64,000 nucleotides of DNA, from the NCBI GenBank assembly GCA_030340625.1, contig JAOPHQ010004308.1:51001-115000 (forward strand). The letters are read 5' to 3'. Position 1 is the stretch's first letter. Every line of letters begins with the position of its first letter. This DNA comes from Merluccius polli. Its lineage: Eukaryota > Chordata > Actinopteri > Gadiformes > Merlucciidae. This document shows, one piece after another, positions 45,383-58,717 of the stretch. The translations under genes were made by a program, and so were the position numbers. Below the pieces are notes generated by a model. The model was not told the DNA's origin. It saw only the letters and a list, made by a program, of their open reading frames with translations, and did no database searches.

Positions 45383-48300
45383 TTTATTGCATTTTTTTTA
45401 GAAAACAATACAAAATTCTGTAGCAACAGTCAAATGTTGCTTTGAGTGAACTGCAATCATTCACATGGTACAGTAAAGTGCTTATTTCGAATCAAAATGT
45501 TCCTAGTTGGAGGATTTTACATTTTCTTTCAATTACTTAATGGGCGCTGGGTTGACCAGGTCGCCTCAAAAAGTTTAAAAAAAAAAAAAAAAAAAAAAGA
45601 AAAGGAGAAAAAAAACCCCACTTAAGACAGAATTTATCTGACCTCTCCATGTCTATGATTCAAATTTATCAATTTATCGCCGTTGGTTTGCCGTTGGGCT
45701 ACATTCAAATTGTGGAGAAGTCTTTAATTGACTCGATTTTTTTTTTTTGTTACTTAAAAAAAAAAAAAAAGATATAAAAATGTATGAGATGAGGGGATCA
45801 TTTTATCCTCTACTCAATAAAAGGCAGTCTAAAGTTACTGCAAATTACTGCCAAGTAGAAACGGTCAAGACCAATGAAAACTCCTATAACCAGAAGGATA
45901 TCAGAGTATGGCTGACTTCTGTGCATTTCTGAGTCCCACCTGACCGACAGGTAGGATCTCGTCCGATAATCAAGGGAAGAGAAAGGCAGAAATACTGACT
46001 ATACCCAAAGATACTTAATCACCTTAATGCTTTGTCATTTTTAGAGATTGGTTGCAAAGTACTGCGACTGCAAACACAAATTCAAGTAAGTCTTACTATA
46101 AGACATAACGCCCCATAATGATGCATGTAGACAGTCCACCCCCCCCCCCCGCCCCCCCACCCCAAAATATTACAATCAGTGTCCCGTTAATCAGCATAAA
46201 GGGTCTAATGACACCAAGAGTACCGCACACTGCAGTGCTGGCAACATACAAGGACGACCAGATTCCCCATGTTTCAACTGCCCCAGGTCCTGGACCTAAC
46301 CCCACCCAGGTCCTGGACCTAACCCTGCCCAGTGCCCGCCCCCCCCCCCGCCCGCCCTGCGTTCAGCCTCTCCATCCCGACGGTTACCCTCTTTGGTGAA
46401 TGGCTACGGCGTCCCGAGCCCACGCCACCCCGTGACATGTAAATGTCAGACAGAAATCAACCTTATTCTGAACAAACCAATTATTGCCAACATGTTAGCA
46501 TACAAAAAAAAAGTAGTACTAAAAATAAAAGCCTTCCCTGGGCATGAACCGCTCCAGATGAACTCAACACCGTAGCTCACGTATCGCCCCTCAGACCACA
46601 TACTGGGACCTTCAAAAACAAAAACACTTAAAAAAATTAAGAATCTTAAAAAGAGGAAAAAGTCTGTTCAACCTGAACTGAAACAGCACCTGCATGAGAA
46701 TTACCATTGAAAATAATAAAAGTGTATCGCTGCCCCACCACAGAAACCAGTGTGGCATTATAACGGAGTTTCAAAACATGAAAAATAAAAGTAAACTTAA
46801 TACAGCTATACATCCTGGAAGACTTTAGTACTTTCTGATTTTCCTGGAATGTCTTTCCATTTTTTTTTAGATTTAGTTATACAAAAAGAAAAAACTTTTA
46901 TGCCTATTATTTTAATAATTTGCTCTGGGAACATCCATCCATGCCATAAACAAAAAGGCATGAGATGCGTCAACATCAAAAAGGACAGCAGGTTAAACCC
47001 GTCTTGAAAAGTAGACAACGAAAGTCTTTTTAGCGAGTATAACCTTTGCAACCAAACATATAAGCGTACATGTGGTACATATACTGACTGGTCTGTTAAG
47101 GGGAAAAATAAAAAAAATACAGGCAGAGGGATCACTTCCAGCTATGCAATAACTGGTGAGGAAGAGGGGGAAAAATAAAGCGAGGTAATCGGTCAGCCAT
47201 TGCGCAAGGAACAACTGCTTGGTGATTTAGGATGAGGGGCTGCTGGTAGTTGGACTTGTTACAAACTGTACTGCCTGGTGCAGCAGTACGTCGGGGCTGG
47301 CTGGCTGCATACAGACACCAAGGTCACCAGAGCACACCCCCCCCCCCCCCCCCCCTTATAGCCTTCATTCTGCAATCCCACAGCCATTCATTTAACCCAT
47401 AGACCATCACACCCGAGTGCATAAATAATGTCTGCATTGACCTAAAATGTTTATTTACCTTTTGTTTAAGCGCCAAAGCCTCAGATGAGCCCTAATGAGC
47501 GGGTTACCACCCGGCGGCCAACGGGGGATCAGACATCAAACGGTCACACGCCTCAGCGCTAGTCTACACACCCGGACACGCAGAGCGGTGTCAAACCGCT
47601 CTGCAAGCCAGGACCACTCCTATGGAGACGCTTTCTGAATGCTTCCATAGTTTGCTTCTGGATAGGAATATGCTCAACATAAAAGGCTTCAACATTTATA
47701 AATCGACCCCCTGAACAAAATCGCGACCGTTATTAGTTACGTGCAGACCTTGAATGGGCAATTTGTGCAATTTACTTCGGAAAACAAAATGAGAATCGGC
47801 CAAAACGGTACCCGACGACGCCTCTGGCTCTAGTATTCAAGTCCTAAAAGAAGAGCTTCGTCACAGACTATGAAGAATAGGCTGTGAAGAGGCTCAGTTT
47901 GGAGACTTGCGAGAACAAAACAAAAACAAAAAAAAGACGAATGCCCCCACGCAGCCAGCCATGCGCCCACGCATCCATGCGCCCACGCAGCCATGCGCCC
48001 ACGCGGCGGCCCGCCGGAGGCAGGGACAGCGTCAGCCCTTCGAGCGCCGTACGTGGAATCCCTTCTAGACACGGAGAGAGAGCCTTCATCTTCCATATTG
48101 CATATAATAATAAGCCTGTAGGCGTGTGCACCCGGGCCACGCGTGTGCACGTGGGCCGCGGGTGCACAGACGTACAGGCGAGGAGAACATTCCGGATAAC
48201 TTAATTCACAGTGGATCCAGTTGTAACATGTGGAAGCAGCACCACAGGTTGTCCTTTGGTGTCGTGGTTGTGAAAGAAATGTGTTTCAATTTCTTCTGAA

Positions 48301-48695
48301 GTGTGTGAAAACAAAAAAAACAACTAACTTGGGATAAAAACTCACCGACAACGCCTCTACTTTAACCCAAATATCTAAATATCGGCCGTCCACCCCAACC
48401 TGGGCATGCATACCAACATGTATCTGCAGTGTGCTTGCCCTGGGCAGATGTGCTTTTTTTTTCTGTGTGCTGCCGAAAAGCAGAAGGCATTTAGAGAAGA
48501 GCTGTGGGCAACAGTCTCCTGGTACAGCAAGGCTAGAGCCTGAAAGACTAAAGGAACCAAGGCCATCTAGGAGGGGCCAGACTCTTCAGAGGGAGGATTA
48601 TAAGAGGGTTGTCTTCCGATCCAGATCCAAGTCCAAAACTACAACAACAACAACAACGACGACGACGACAACAACGGTGTGTGTGAGGTCGGCGT
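45383..48695 (-). other. mknk2: probable long 3' UTR of mknk2
   Basis: From the mknk2 stop leftwards about 3.3 kb is largely unique, AT-leaning sequence without splice-bounded coding signal. A minus-strand AATAAA at 45383-45388 is followed by a TGTTGTTG-type GU-rich element, the arrangement of a real cleavage site. Inside are a CAA/CGA triplet patch at 48636-48675, a repeated GCGCCCACGCA motif near 47944-48005, a C run at 47337-47355, C-rich repeats near 46138-46350 and poly-A/poly-T runs near 45580 and 45740. A shorter UTR ending earlier is possible. Confidence 0.45.
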
Positions 48696-51600
48696 TCAGG
48701 CGCAGTCTCCCATGATCACCAGGGGCGCCAGCAGCTGGCGTAGCTCTGCCGCGGAGACGGGGCCCATCTTGGGCTGGCTGCCCCTCTGCCTGCGTCTGGC
48801 CAGTATGGAGTTGGACGGAGGGAAGAGGTGCATGGAGGAGCCGCTGGCGGTGATGACCAGCGGAGCTTCCTGCAGCTGCTGCTCCTCCATCCCATCCTGC
48901 TCCGCCAGCTGCCGGTTCATGGCCATGGCCTGGCCGGCAAAGAAGGTCAGGTCCCGGGCTCTGCTGGTCCTGAGGAACAAAAGACAACCGGTCAATGAAA
49001 CCAGTAAAGAACATACAGTATATTACTTAGTATATACACTAACTAGACAAGTACTATACCGAGTTGGCATATGCAAAAGATCTTACCTCTGATGCAAGAT
49101 GGATGTGGGCAAAGTGGCAGAAGCACCCTAAACAAAAGAAACCGTTGAGGACATTGTTAGACACATTGTTAGACACATTGTTAGAAAGGCAAATTTACAG
49201 TCTCCGTTCCTCCCAACCATGTAAACAGTGGTGCGGATAGACTTACCCCTTGGACCCAGGGGTGCCGCAACACCTGGCTGGCACTCAGACGGTTTTTGGC
49301 ATCACGCACCAGAAGTTTGGAAATGAGGTCTTTGGCACTTAGAGATATGTGAGCCCAGTCCTTCTCAGGGAACGCATACTTTCCCTCCTGGATACTCTCG
49401 AATAAGGTGTTCTGAAAACAAACAGTCAGAGATCAGGTTCCACCGAGACAAAGGGCCCAGTGACGCAGGGGAGGAAACCGCAACAACAGAACGCCAGGCG
49501 GCTATATTTCATACCTGACACGTGTGACAGGGCTCTCCCAGCTCCCAGCCACACCCGCCGCCACAGCGACCCACGAAGGGCGGGTAGCCGCTCAGCATGA
49601 TGTAGAGGATCACTCCCAGGCTCCACAGGTCACAGCGCTTGTCATAGATGGTGGCCTCCTCGCTGAAGGCCTCCACCACCTCGGGCGCCATGTACTCCGC
49701 AGAGCCACACTGCAGAAAACACAGACAGAGCGAGAGAGACGGAGACCAGCGTTAGCCTTGAGCGTGACCAGAAATAAATGCATGCGTCAACAGCTGACAC
49801 CGCGCCCGGGCCGCCGTTTTGTCTTTAGACAGGCCCGCAGTACAGTACAATGGAGCGCGCCGGAGGGAAAACAAGCCGGGACTGTCTGCTCCGTGTCCAT
49901 GAACACTTTTGTTTGCTACCCGGCTGGCCTCAATTCAGCTGATCCCTCATGTGCTCAAATACAGAAGCAGGGCCTGAGGCCCGATCCGGGAGAGGACAAG
50001 GGTCCGCCTGTGAAAGCGACACGTCGTGGTGCTGGAGAATTGGGCCCCGTCAGCTCCATTTAGAGGCTAGGACACACAGGCGGTTCAAGGGAGGGGCACG
50101 CCAACAAAGCAGACGGATCTGTTGTTTAAAGCTGCCATGCTACTCCTAACATCCCTCCCCGCAGTGGAAAGAAATAAGAGGCTTGAGCAGGAACGCGCTG
50201 TACAGCTCGCCACCCGGGCGGAGGAAAGGGAGGGCTCCATTATATATACACACACACACACTGAGGCTGGTGGGTAGGCGGCGGTAGGGGGTGAGTCACT
50301 GCTGCCTGTTTTGACCACTCAGCTGCATGCAGAGCAGGCACCGAGCGCCGGGCTGGCCAGCTCCTGGCGGCACCTAGTCATGTCCTTCTTCACTAGGGAA
50401 CTAAGGCAAAACGTCGTTACATAACGTCTTAACACAGGGGAGCGGGGCGCATATATGTGGAGTGAGTTACAAGTGCAGCAGGACGCCAATGAAGAATTTT
50501 CATTGGCCGTCCTGCGCCATGCTGCTTCAGGGTTATCCAAATAGCAATTATGTTTTCCTAGAAAGCCCAAATGCCCTCAAACGCTGCACTAAAATGCAGG
50601 CGGAGAAGGAATTTCACCCTACAGCCTCGTTTAAAAAGGGGTCTAGAAGGGGACGTTAACACAGTTGCAATGCACAGCGCTGCATTACATGCAGACTTGC
50701 CATAGTTTGGTTTGGCATTCTTACAAACCGTCATCTGGTGAAGAAACTGAACAGTTGCTGCAGGCCTAGTCTCCATGTGTGGCTGCATGTTTACACAGCG
50801 CAGGCCTTTTGTCTGTGCTGAAACCCAGCTGTCCGCTCGCTCCTCCCACCGCCTTATGCAATTTTGCACTAAAGGAATTTCGACGCAGACAAAGCCTCTT
50901 CTGTTGAAGAGCAAGGAGCCCAACCCCCCCCCCCCCCCCCCCATGTCTCCACTGTGGCTGGCGGGAGCGACAGCCTGCAGTCCCGCCCCCACCCCCACCC
51001 CCTACGAATCCAGGTCAATTGCTGATACAAAAAAAACAAAAACACTTCAACTGTCACCAATAAAAATAACATGCATGGCAACGCGATAGCGCTACGATAA
51101 CGAGGCCGTTACTATCTACACACCCCCGGTTATTTTTGTTTTTCATAAAGTGCCAATCAGAAAGAGTCCGTTTGGAGACGGCCCTGCTATGAATGCCTGT
51201 CATGGTCACTGATAAGGGCTAAAAAATATGCTGTAGTGTTTGAGACTCTGGTCTTATCTGACCAGAGTTTAACGTTAAATATCCATTGGGGTGAGGCAAC
51301 TGCTGTGTAAACTTGCAGCCTCATTCAAGACAACGTTGCACATATAGCCACGTCTTAGCAGCTCCGCTAACTCCAGGACCGGATGCATAAGTAAGGCAAC
51401 CTGGGGACTTTCCCACAGACCATGTGATCAGTCAGACCATACAGTCACATGAGCTGATGACAAACACGCACACACACCTTTTCAGCTGCTTGGATTATAC
51501 TGAGAAGACGCATTACGGGAATAGGCCATGCTCTGTCATCAGCCATGCAGCTGTACCTGAATCTATGCCACCAACACCCACACACAGAAAATCCCCTGAC

Positions 51601-54600
51601 TACAGTTCCTCCAGGTCCAAGCCTCCCAGGCCCAGTAGCCGTCATAGCTAAAATTAAAGGGGGGAAAGTACTCAGTTGTGTATGGGGTGTCTTTCTGGAA
51701 GGCAGGCGTATGCACTGAATTCTCAGAGACCAAGAGTAGACTTTTCCTAGAAAGTAAGCCCTCCCCCCGTAGCTTTGCAAGCCCATGAAACCTGAAATAT
51801 GTGTCCACTGTGAAAAAAACCAAACATAAAAGCGGATAGTGAAAACATGGGACTATTGAGTAACAGCAACTGCTGGAATGCAAGTATGGAGGCTGGAGGT
51901 GCAGCAGCAGCGGCAGTGAGGTGAAATCAGATTAGACTGCATGTGATCACGGCAAGCGAAAACAAGCACAGGCGCATGCGCGGGCTGGCGGTTCACTCCT
52001 CCCCTCTTCCCTTCCCGCTGCTCCAGCCAATCACAGTGCAGTTGCTAGGTAATGGGGAAAGACTACGGTTCTAGAACAGGCTTTATGCATGCCCTTTGTA
52101 TGGAGAATACAAAGGAAACTTTCACAACAACCACAAGTGCGGTCAGGGCCAGGGGGAGGAGACGACCATCAGGGGAGCGGGGGTCGCTAGTTTGTTATTC
52201 CTTTTGCCTCTCTGTGAATGCCAATGGCACCGGGAGCGTTTCTATATTTTGGTTTGGTTCAATGTTCAAGGGCCCTTTACTTCCTCATCACCGAGGCCAT
52301 GGCCATGTGATGTTGCACAATGTGTTCCTTCTGCCCCGTTTAAATGCTTGATGTGGGCTGGGTGGAGATTAATCTTTTAGTCATAACAATAATACAGGCT
52401 ACTGACTTGTGACATTGAAATGCATAAAGAGGTCTTTCCATGCATGCCAAGTCAGTGTATACACGACAAAACCATCCACGCGCCCCCCCACCACCCTGTC
52501 AGGAAACTCCCAGCTCCTAGCTAAAGAGATTGGGTTACCATGTCAGCCTTGCCCACATTCTCTGCAGCTTCAAAAGTAATTGGCGTCACCTGCTCCCATC
52601 TGTCTATCCGACCATCTAAAAATCACCCACCTACCCCGTCACCCCTAACAACCAACGTGTTTACTTTCGCACTTTTGAGAAGCAAGCGCTTTGGCATTCC
52701 CAGCATTCATGTCTGGTGCATTTGGGTTCTACTCGGAAACTGTCCCACTCCACCCACCGTACTTATTTGGCTCAGCATTTTTCAACTGATGGGTACCAGG
52801 ATGTGGACATTTGACTGGTATCTATGTGGGCTATCCATGGTTATTTTAGAGAAAACAAGTCCGATAGTAAACCACAAGTCCTTCACCTGAACTGCCACCT
52901 GAACATGACGCCTCTCCTCAAAAACACCACTAGGAGGTATCCAATAGGCAAGCAGCCATTCAGAATTAATGAGCAAACACAGATGAGCACCTCGAGGCAA
53001 AGCTGAACATTTCACAACTCATTCTTCTTCAGACAAATTTTTTTACCTTTTATACATGTATGCGTTTGTAAAATGCCATGGGGGTGTAGTTAAGGTTTGA
53101 GGGTAAGCATGCAGACTTACAGGAGTGAGGAGCTCCGGGGTGGAGATGGGGGAGCTGTCACTGTTCAGTTTTATTCCACTTCCCAGGTCAAAGTCACAGA
53201 TCTTGACTGGGGAGATCTGGCCATGGCAGAAGCAGATGATTAACTCAGAGATATTCTTATCCTGCTACTCAGCAATATTGCTGACTGTTACTGAACTTAT
53301 CGCAATAATATTGCATTGATAAGATAGGCCAGTAGGCAAGCTCACCTTGTCAGCATGCTCACACAGGATGTTTTCAGGCTTCAGGTCCCTATGTGCCATG
53401 CCTAAGGGAGGAAAGGAAGCCGCCACATAAATCATTAATTAGGTGTTTGAACAATTTACGACTTTGCCATGAAGCCTTGCCAAGCTGCTCCGACAGGCAA
53501 AATATGTAGGCATGTTGTGCTTACCTTTGTTATGCAGGAAATCCAGAGCGCTGGCAATGTCCTGCACTACAACGCTGGCTTCCTGCTCACTGAAGTGCCT
53601 TCTCTTGTGAATTTGAGCCAGGACAGACCCTAACAGAAATACATATAACACACCATCAATTGAGTAAACACAAAAGTTGCACACTAAATGATTGCTGGTC
53701 ATAACATTGCCTCTTCCAAGTCCTAAATAAGATGACATTTGTGCAACCATTACAGCCAAGTTGTAACATCTGCCTAAGTAATGTCTGCCTGCCTGATCTC
53801 TGTACCAACCTCCTCTCAGCTTCTCAAACACCAGGTAGAACTTGTCCTCTTCCTCAAAGAACTCCACCAGCTCCAGGATGTTCCTTAAACAAGACATGAT
53901 GACGGTGTTACACATAACACTTAACCTGTAGGAAAGTAGGGCTCCACTGTCGTGGATTAAGATGGTGGTGGTGGTGGGGGGGCTCACCTGTGACCCTGGC
54001 ACTGGTAGAGCATCTCCACCTCACGGAAGACGCGGCTGCGGCTATGTCCTGGACGCTTCTCAATAATCTGGAGGGGGAGGGGGGAAATGTATTGTTTACA
54101 CAAGAGCCCTTTAGGTGGAAAGTTAAAGCCTATATATGAAGTGTTCATGTACATCATGACTTTCTGGAGGACTGTGTACAGAGAAACTAAAAGGGGAGGT
54201 GGGGGTCAAGCAGCAGCCTTGTAGTTGGATGTGCATGCCTGAAGACCTCAGTCCAAACCCTGCATCTTATTGAATTAGCATCTTTTCTAAAAATGTCATA
54301 CATTAGTGCGCCAGTTTTATCAAAACCATATAGACAGCATATAAGCTGGCTCCCACCTTTGGTAAACAGTTTTTAAAGTAGGTTAATCCACTTTCGCATT
54401 TGTGTCAAACAGTCCGGGGTCATAGCCCGCCCCCTCATAAACATATATACTTTTTCACATATAGCACTCCAGATCCCATCTTCCAACTTTAAGTAGGGTC
54501 TTAAGAGGACTTAACCCGCAAATCCAAAACATTGATGACAACAACAAAATACTCCAAATATAGCTGGCTGGGACTTATCCTCTGTGGGGCCTCAACAGGC

Positions 54601-57194
54601 TGCATGATACACTGCCAAGAGAGACTGCTGACACCAAGGCAAAGGGCCTGAATTTTCCAGCCCCGGTCATTGTCTGCATGGAAGTGCATGCTTGTTTCTC
54701 TTCCTGCTAGCTGGATTACAGCTGCTATTGAAACCCGATGGGAGCGTAGCGCACTGTGTGTCTAGGATTAATGCACAGGCGAGGGGCCTGTGCCCAGCCC
54801 AAAGCCTCTGCACTGTTCCAATCTGAGTCAGCAGCACATATGTGCCAATCAGCCCACTTTCTCCTGGTCCAAAACACCAGGCCCCGCCTCCTGCTCAACA
54901 AAAGGCCTATGGGGTAAACAAACAGCCAGCAAAACAGATCAGACGCATACATTGCCACGGAGTGAGAACAGCCCCCATGATACAGCACTGTGGAGGCACG
55001 TCCCTTTGTCCTGCTTCGTGGGGCAGTAGAGGGGGGGGATGCCCCATTTGTGTAGCACAGGCACGTACGCGGTCGGCGGGGGGAGTAAATCAGATGCCCT
55101 GCACAGCCGGGCTCTGGAAGAGGCCCCAGTCATGCTGCAGTTCTGTAAATCAATCTGGTCTGGCTAAAAACAAACCTGAGGAGGGGCACTTGGGAGAGAA
55201 GCTCCCTGCTAGTTCCTCATTGCATTTACAACCCAAGACCGACACTTTGCTCCCTTTAATCTTGTATGTTTGTGGGATTGGGGGGGGGGGGGGGGGGTTG
55301 GGCGGGAGGGAGGGGTGGCATTGTGGACATCTGGCAAGAGCAGTCTGAACCCCCATCGCGACCTAACTGACCTTGAGTAACCGCCCCTACCCCCCCTCTC
55401 GCTTGACTGGCCAATCCCCAGGGATCTCGCAAACCATGTCTAGGCAAACAACCACAAAGATCGCCAGCGGAGGATCAGCAGTACCTCCGTTTTTTATTTA
55501 AACATACATTTCTTAATACGAAACCCCATACCCTTGGGACGCAGCAATGTCAAGTAAAAGAATAGAAAAGCACTGGGCAATTTTAAACTATTATTGAAGC
55601 GTAAAATAAATAAAATAATCCTGTTTGTCAGCACTTGATCGACCTGATCAAGGGAGAAAGAAAACGCATTCCACCAGGGGAAGGCATGCTTCAACTCCTC
55701 CCATCTCAAGTTTAGTGATTTCTCAATGCCATTCCCACCCGCAAATGGAGACTTTGCAGCGCCTCCAGAGACCAACGTCTTCAAACTCCCCGCCCACGTA
55801 CCAAGACAAAAAAACAAAAAAAAGCGAGAACAGAGCAGTGTAAACACTCAGGGTCACAACCCAAACCCAGAGCCCTCCCCTTCCCCAATGGGGGTTTGTT
55901 TTGGCACAGCTGCCAGTACACAATGTTCCCCCTGCTCGAGGCCGCCGCAGCCAATGGGCACAGAGAGAGGGGGCGGATACCGGCCAAGAGACGCTCCGAT
56001 TGGAGCGAGCCGTGTGCTGACAGGAAGTGTTTTTGCTAGCAGCAGTGAGACTGCATGAATGTAAAAAAAAAAAAAACTGCATGTAGGAGTGGAAGCAACA
56101 GACGAACGCAGGAGCGTTTTGTAAGAGCACACTTTTACAAAAACATCCCTATCACAGCCGTATCCACTACCAGCCAAGGTGAAAAAACATTAAAAAAGAG
56201 CAGCAATGTGCAAATGCTTTTGCCCAGGATAAAACAAAAAGTGTCTACCTTGACTGCATATTCATTATTGGTGATCAGGTTGATGCAAGTTTGCACCCTG
56301 GCATACGCCCCCTCGCCGAGGATCTCTTCCTGCAGCCGATACACATCTGTGGAGCACGGCAACAGATTAGGGTCAGCTTTTTTTTTTTTATAAGAAGATC
56401 AAAACAAAGACGGCAACTTTCAAGGAAAATAACTTGCCCTCAAAGCGTCCTGAGAAACTGTCTGTTGCCCTGCAACGCTTCTTCTTCTTGTTTCTCTTCT
56501 TGGCGTCTGGGATGTCGATGGGCCGACTCGAGGGCATGTCTATAAACATCGATATAGGCCATTAGCTTATGAAAATGCGCTCTCTGCTCGCCACACACAT
56601 TTCCAATGTGTGCGCCGCAGACACGGCAGAGATACGGCGGTTACCGTTAAATTGTCAATCTACACTTAAAACCACACACTCACCATGTCTTGGGGAGGAA
56701 TCGAAATTGAACGAGTCAAGATGCGAACCATTTTTAGTGAAGTCATCCGACTCGAAGGGATTTTGGCCCTAAAAAAAAAAGGATCAGAAAAAGGAGGTCA
56801 ACGCGGGAGACAAGTTCCTCAATCTCCCCCCATGAACTACAATAAACCTGGAGGTGCACAGCCTGCATAATGGCAACCACATGTCTCCCTCCTGGACACT
56901 GCAGTGTTGCTAAGAGAGGAATAAATCAAGCCTCCCACCATCAGCCTAAATAAAGACCCGTTCACTAGTGTCAGCTTTAAGGCCAGGGATACCAACAGAT
57001 GCAGATATATATCTATATATAGAGATATAGATATAGATATAGATATATAGAGGGGGTCAGGTACAGCGGTTTCTAGGTCAGTGTCACACGGGTCGTCTCC
57101 GACACAAAAAAGGAAAGAAGAAAAAAAACGACGCAGTACCAACCTTGAAAGACCGATGAAATCCGGTGAGTTCGGCTATTTTGTTTTGCACCAT
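48696..57194 (-). CDS. mknk2: MAP kinase-interacting serine/threonine kinase 2, complete, 13 coding exons
   Basis: Kinase that is activated by ERK/p38, docks on eIF4G and phosphorylates eIF4E. Minus-strand exons: 57144-57194, 56684-56768, 56438-56539, 56249-56346, 53988-54067, 53810-53883, 53525-53629, 53346-53401, 53121-53216, 49515-49709, 49247-49411, 49087-49127, 48696-48969; 1422 nt, 473 codons plus stop (human 465). Start MVQNKIAELTGFHRSFK matches MNK2. Basic eIF4G/NLS stretch at 59-67; glycine loop GEGAYARV at 90-97; lysine 112; HRD at 202-204; the MNK-specific DFD (not DFG) at 225-227; T-loop threonines in TPELLTP at 243 and 248; APE at 257-259. The MNK zinc insert keeps C298, C302, C310 and C313. 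The MAPK-docking LARRRQR at 439-445 marks the long 'a' isoform. The intron after exon 3 uses a GC donor. No alternative last exon was identified. Confidence 0.97.
49710..56248 (-). other. mknk2: long mknk2 introns
   Basis: Two introns are long. The one at 49710-53120 contains a C run at 50924-50942 and a promoter-like block at 51972-52053. The one at 54068-56248 contains a G run at 55280-55297 and several CCAAT-type sequences between 54840 and 56010. The remaining introns in this span are 270 bases or less. No exon-like sequence with splice sites was found in either long intron. Confidence 0.6.
51972..52053. promoter_or_regulatory. promoter-like block in mknk2 intron (NRF1, CCAAT and X-box type motifs)
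   Basis: A perfect NRF1 palindrome GCGCATGCGC is at 51972-51981, agccaatca is at 52025-52033, and a GTTGCTAGGTAA sequence resembling an RFX X-box is at 52041-52052. The cluster lies far from the main mknk2 promoter. It may be an alternative or antisense promoter, or an enhancer. Confidence 0.3.
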
Positions 57195-57387
57195 TTTTGC
57201 GGCTATTTTTGGTTAATTTGAGTGGTGGTGACGGCGGCGGCGGCGGCTGCAGTGGCTGTGGGGGGTAACCTCGAATGGCGCCTCGGTCCCGGAGCGGAGC
57301 GCTGCGGGGAAGGAGCGGGATGAACGGGGGGGGGGTCACACTGCCGCTGGCTGGCGGAGGAAAAGGTCGCTGCTTTTCAACGGGAGC

Positions 57388-58090
57388 CCTGCAACACAAA
57401 CACACAACGGCGGCACCGCGTCAGCGACCCGGCGGGACGGCTAATAACGGCTACGGGGGAAAAAAAACAAACAAAAAAAAACGTTAAGTGTGTGTGGGGT
57501 TTTTTTTTAACGGCTTTTTTGTTTTTCCGTTACATGCTAGCTATCCAGCTAGCTTGGAGCTACCTCTCCGAAGCGGGGGGACGTGCGCGTGAAGGACGCC
57601 GTTAACAGCGCGAGGCGGCTCGGTGGAGGTTAACGGCACGGTGACGGTTATAACCGTTGAGGCTCGAGACGACGCTGACGTTAGCTAAACGGATGGGGGG
57701 GGGGGGGGGGGGGGTGCTGACCATTAAAATCACACGGCTATTAACTGCGGCTCGTTAGCAACACTTCTGGTCTGTGTCTTTATTTTAATTATCTTTTTTC
57801 GGGTGGCGGTAAGAGGAGTGTTACAACTTACCCCGTCGGTAGATTTACAGCTCCAGTGTTGGCGGTTGGTTTGTTTTGGACCCACTGCTTGGAGAGCCGC
57901 GGCTGCTGGTGGTCGAGATGCGCCTGACCGGACGGGCCTGAAGGTGGTGGAAAATCACGCCGCGGCGCCCCTTTATAATCTCCCGCCTGGCCCCGCCCAC
58001 TCTCGCGCTCTGGCCGCGCCCCCCTCCCCCTCCGCCCCTCCGCCCCTCCCCTCCCGTGCTGAGGAGCAGCAGGAGGCTGGAGGGTGACGT
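57388..58090 (-). promoter_or_regulatory. mknk2: mknk2 promoter and 5' UTR exon
   Basis: The exon with the start codon appears to begin at a splice acceptor (tgttgcag) ending at 57389. A matching donor (gtaagttg on the minus strand) ends an upstream non-coding exon at 57832. Upstream of it, 57960-58050 carries a TATA-like element (attataaagg on the minus strand) and a run of GC boxes (ccgcccctccgcccctcc). A G run lies at 57695-57714 in the intervening intron. The elements are directly visible; transcription start is inferred. Confidence 0.55.
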
Positions 58091-58649
58091 CATGTGTGGC
58101 CTACTACCATTTTACATGCTGTAACTGTACTGTCTTCGATGAAAGGCTGCGTGGGCAGCTGGGAGATGCGCTGATGTGGCGGAGATGTTTAAACTACAGG
58201 CCTGCTGTAGTTGCCATGTCATTATTACTAACATCAGTGTAGAAATAAGGGCCAATAAGAGGTATTAAAAGCAAACCGTATAGCCAATACGACTGTTTTG
58301 CTAATAGGGACACTGAACACGTGACTCATGATTTCAGCACAACATAACACCCATTTCTGGACAAAGAATACAAATGGATGGAGCGATGATGTTCAACCTT
58401 TCCACAGTTTAGTGATCGATACGATTATTCCCCATAGGCGTATAACTCTGTACAACTGTGCGATGTGATGTTTAAATTCATGCCAGCAAATAAAACACAG
58501 ATTGTCAGAGGCTCAGAGACGCAAGATAAGTCCAGATAGATAGTAATGACTCAATAACAGATTGTGTTATTTTGTCACATACACATTTTCCATAGACAAA
58601 ACAATGACAAAAATACGATAACATAGAAACTGCACAAGCTCAGACGTAG

Positions 58650-58651
<2 letters not shown>

Positions 58652-58714
<63 letters not shown>

Positions 58715-58717
58715 TAT
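58652..58717. repeat. TA microsatellite
   Basis: About 33 TA units with one AA break. Confidence 0.9.

Noticed and set aside
54842..55348. 168-codon plus-strand frame in an mknk2 intron
   Set aside because: No recognisable domain; ends in poly-Gly from a G run; no splice or promoter support.
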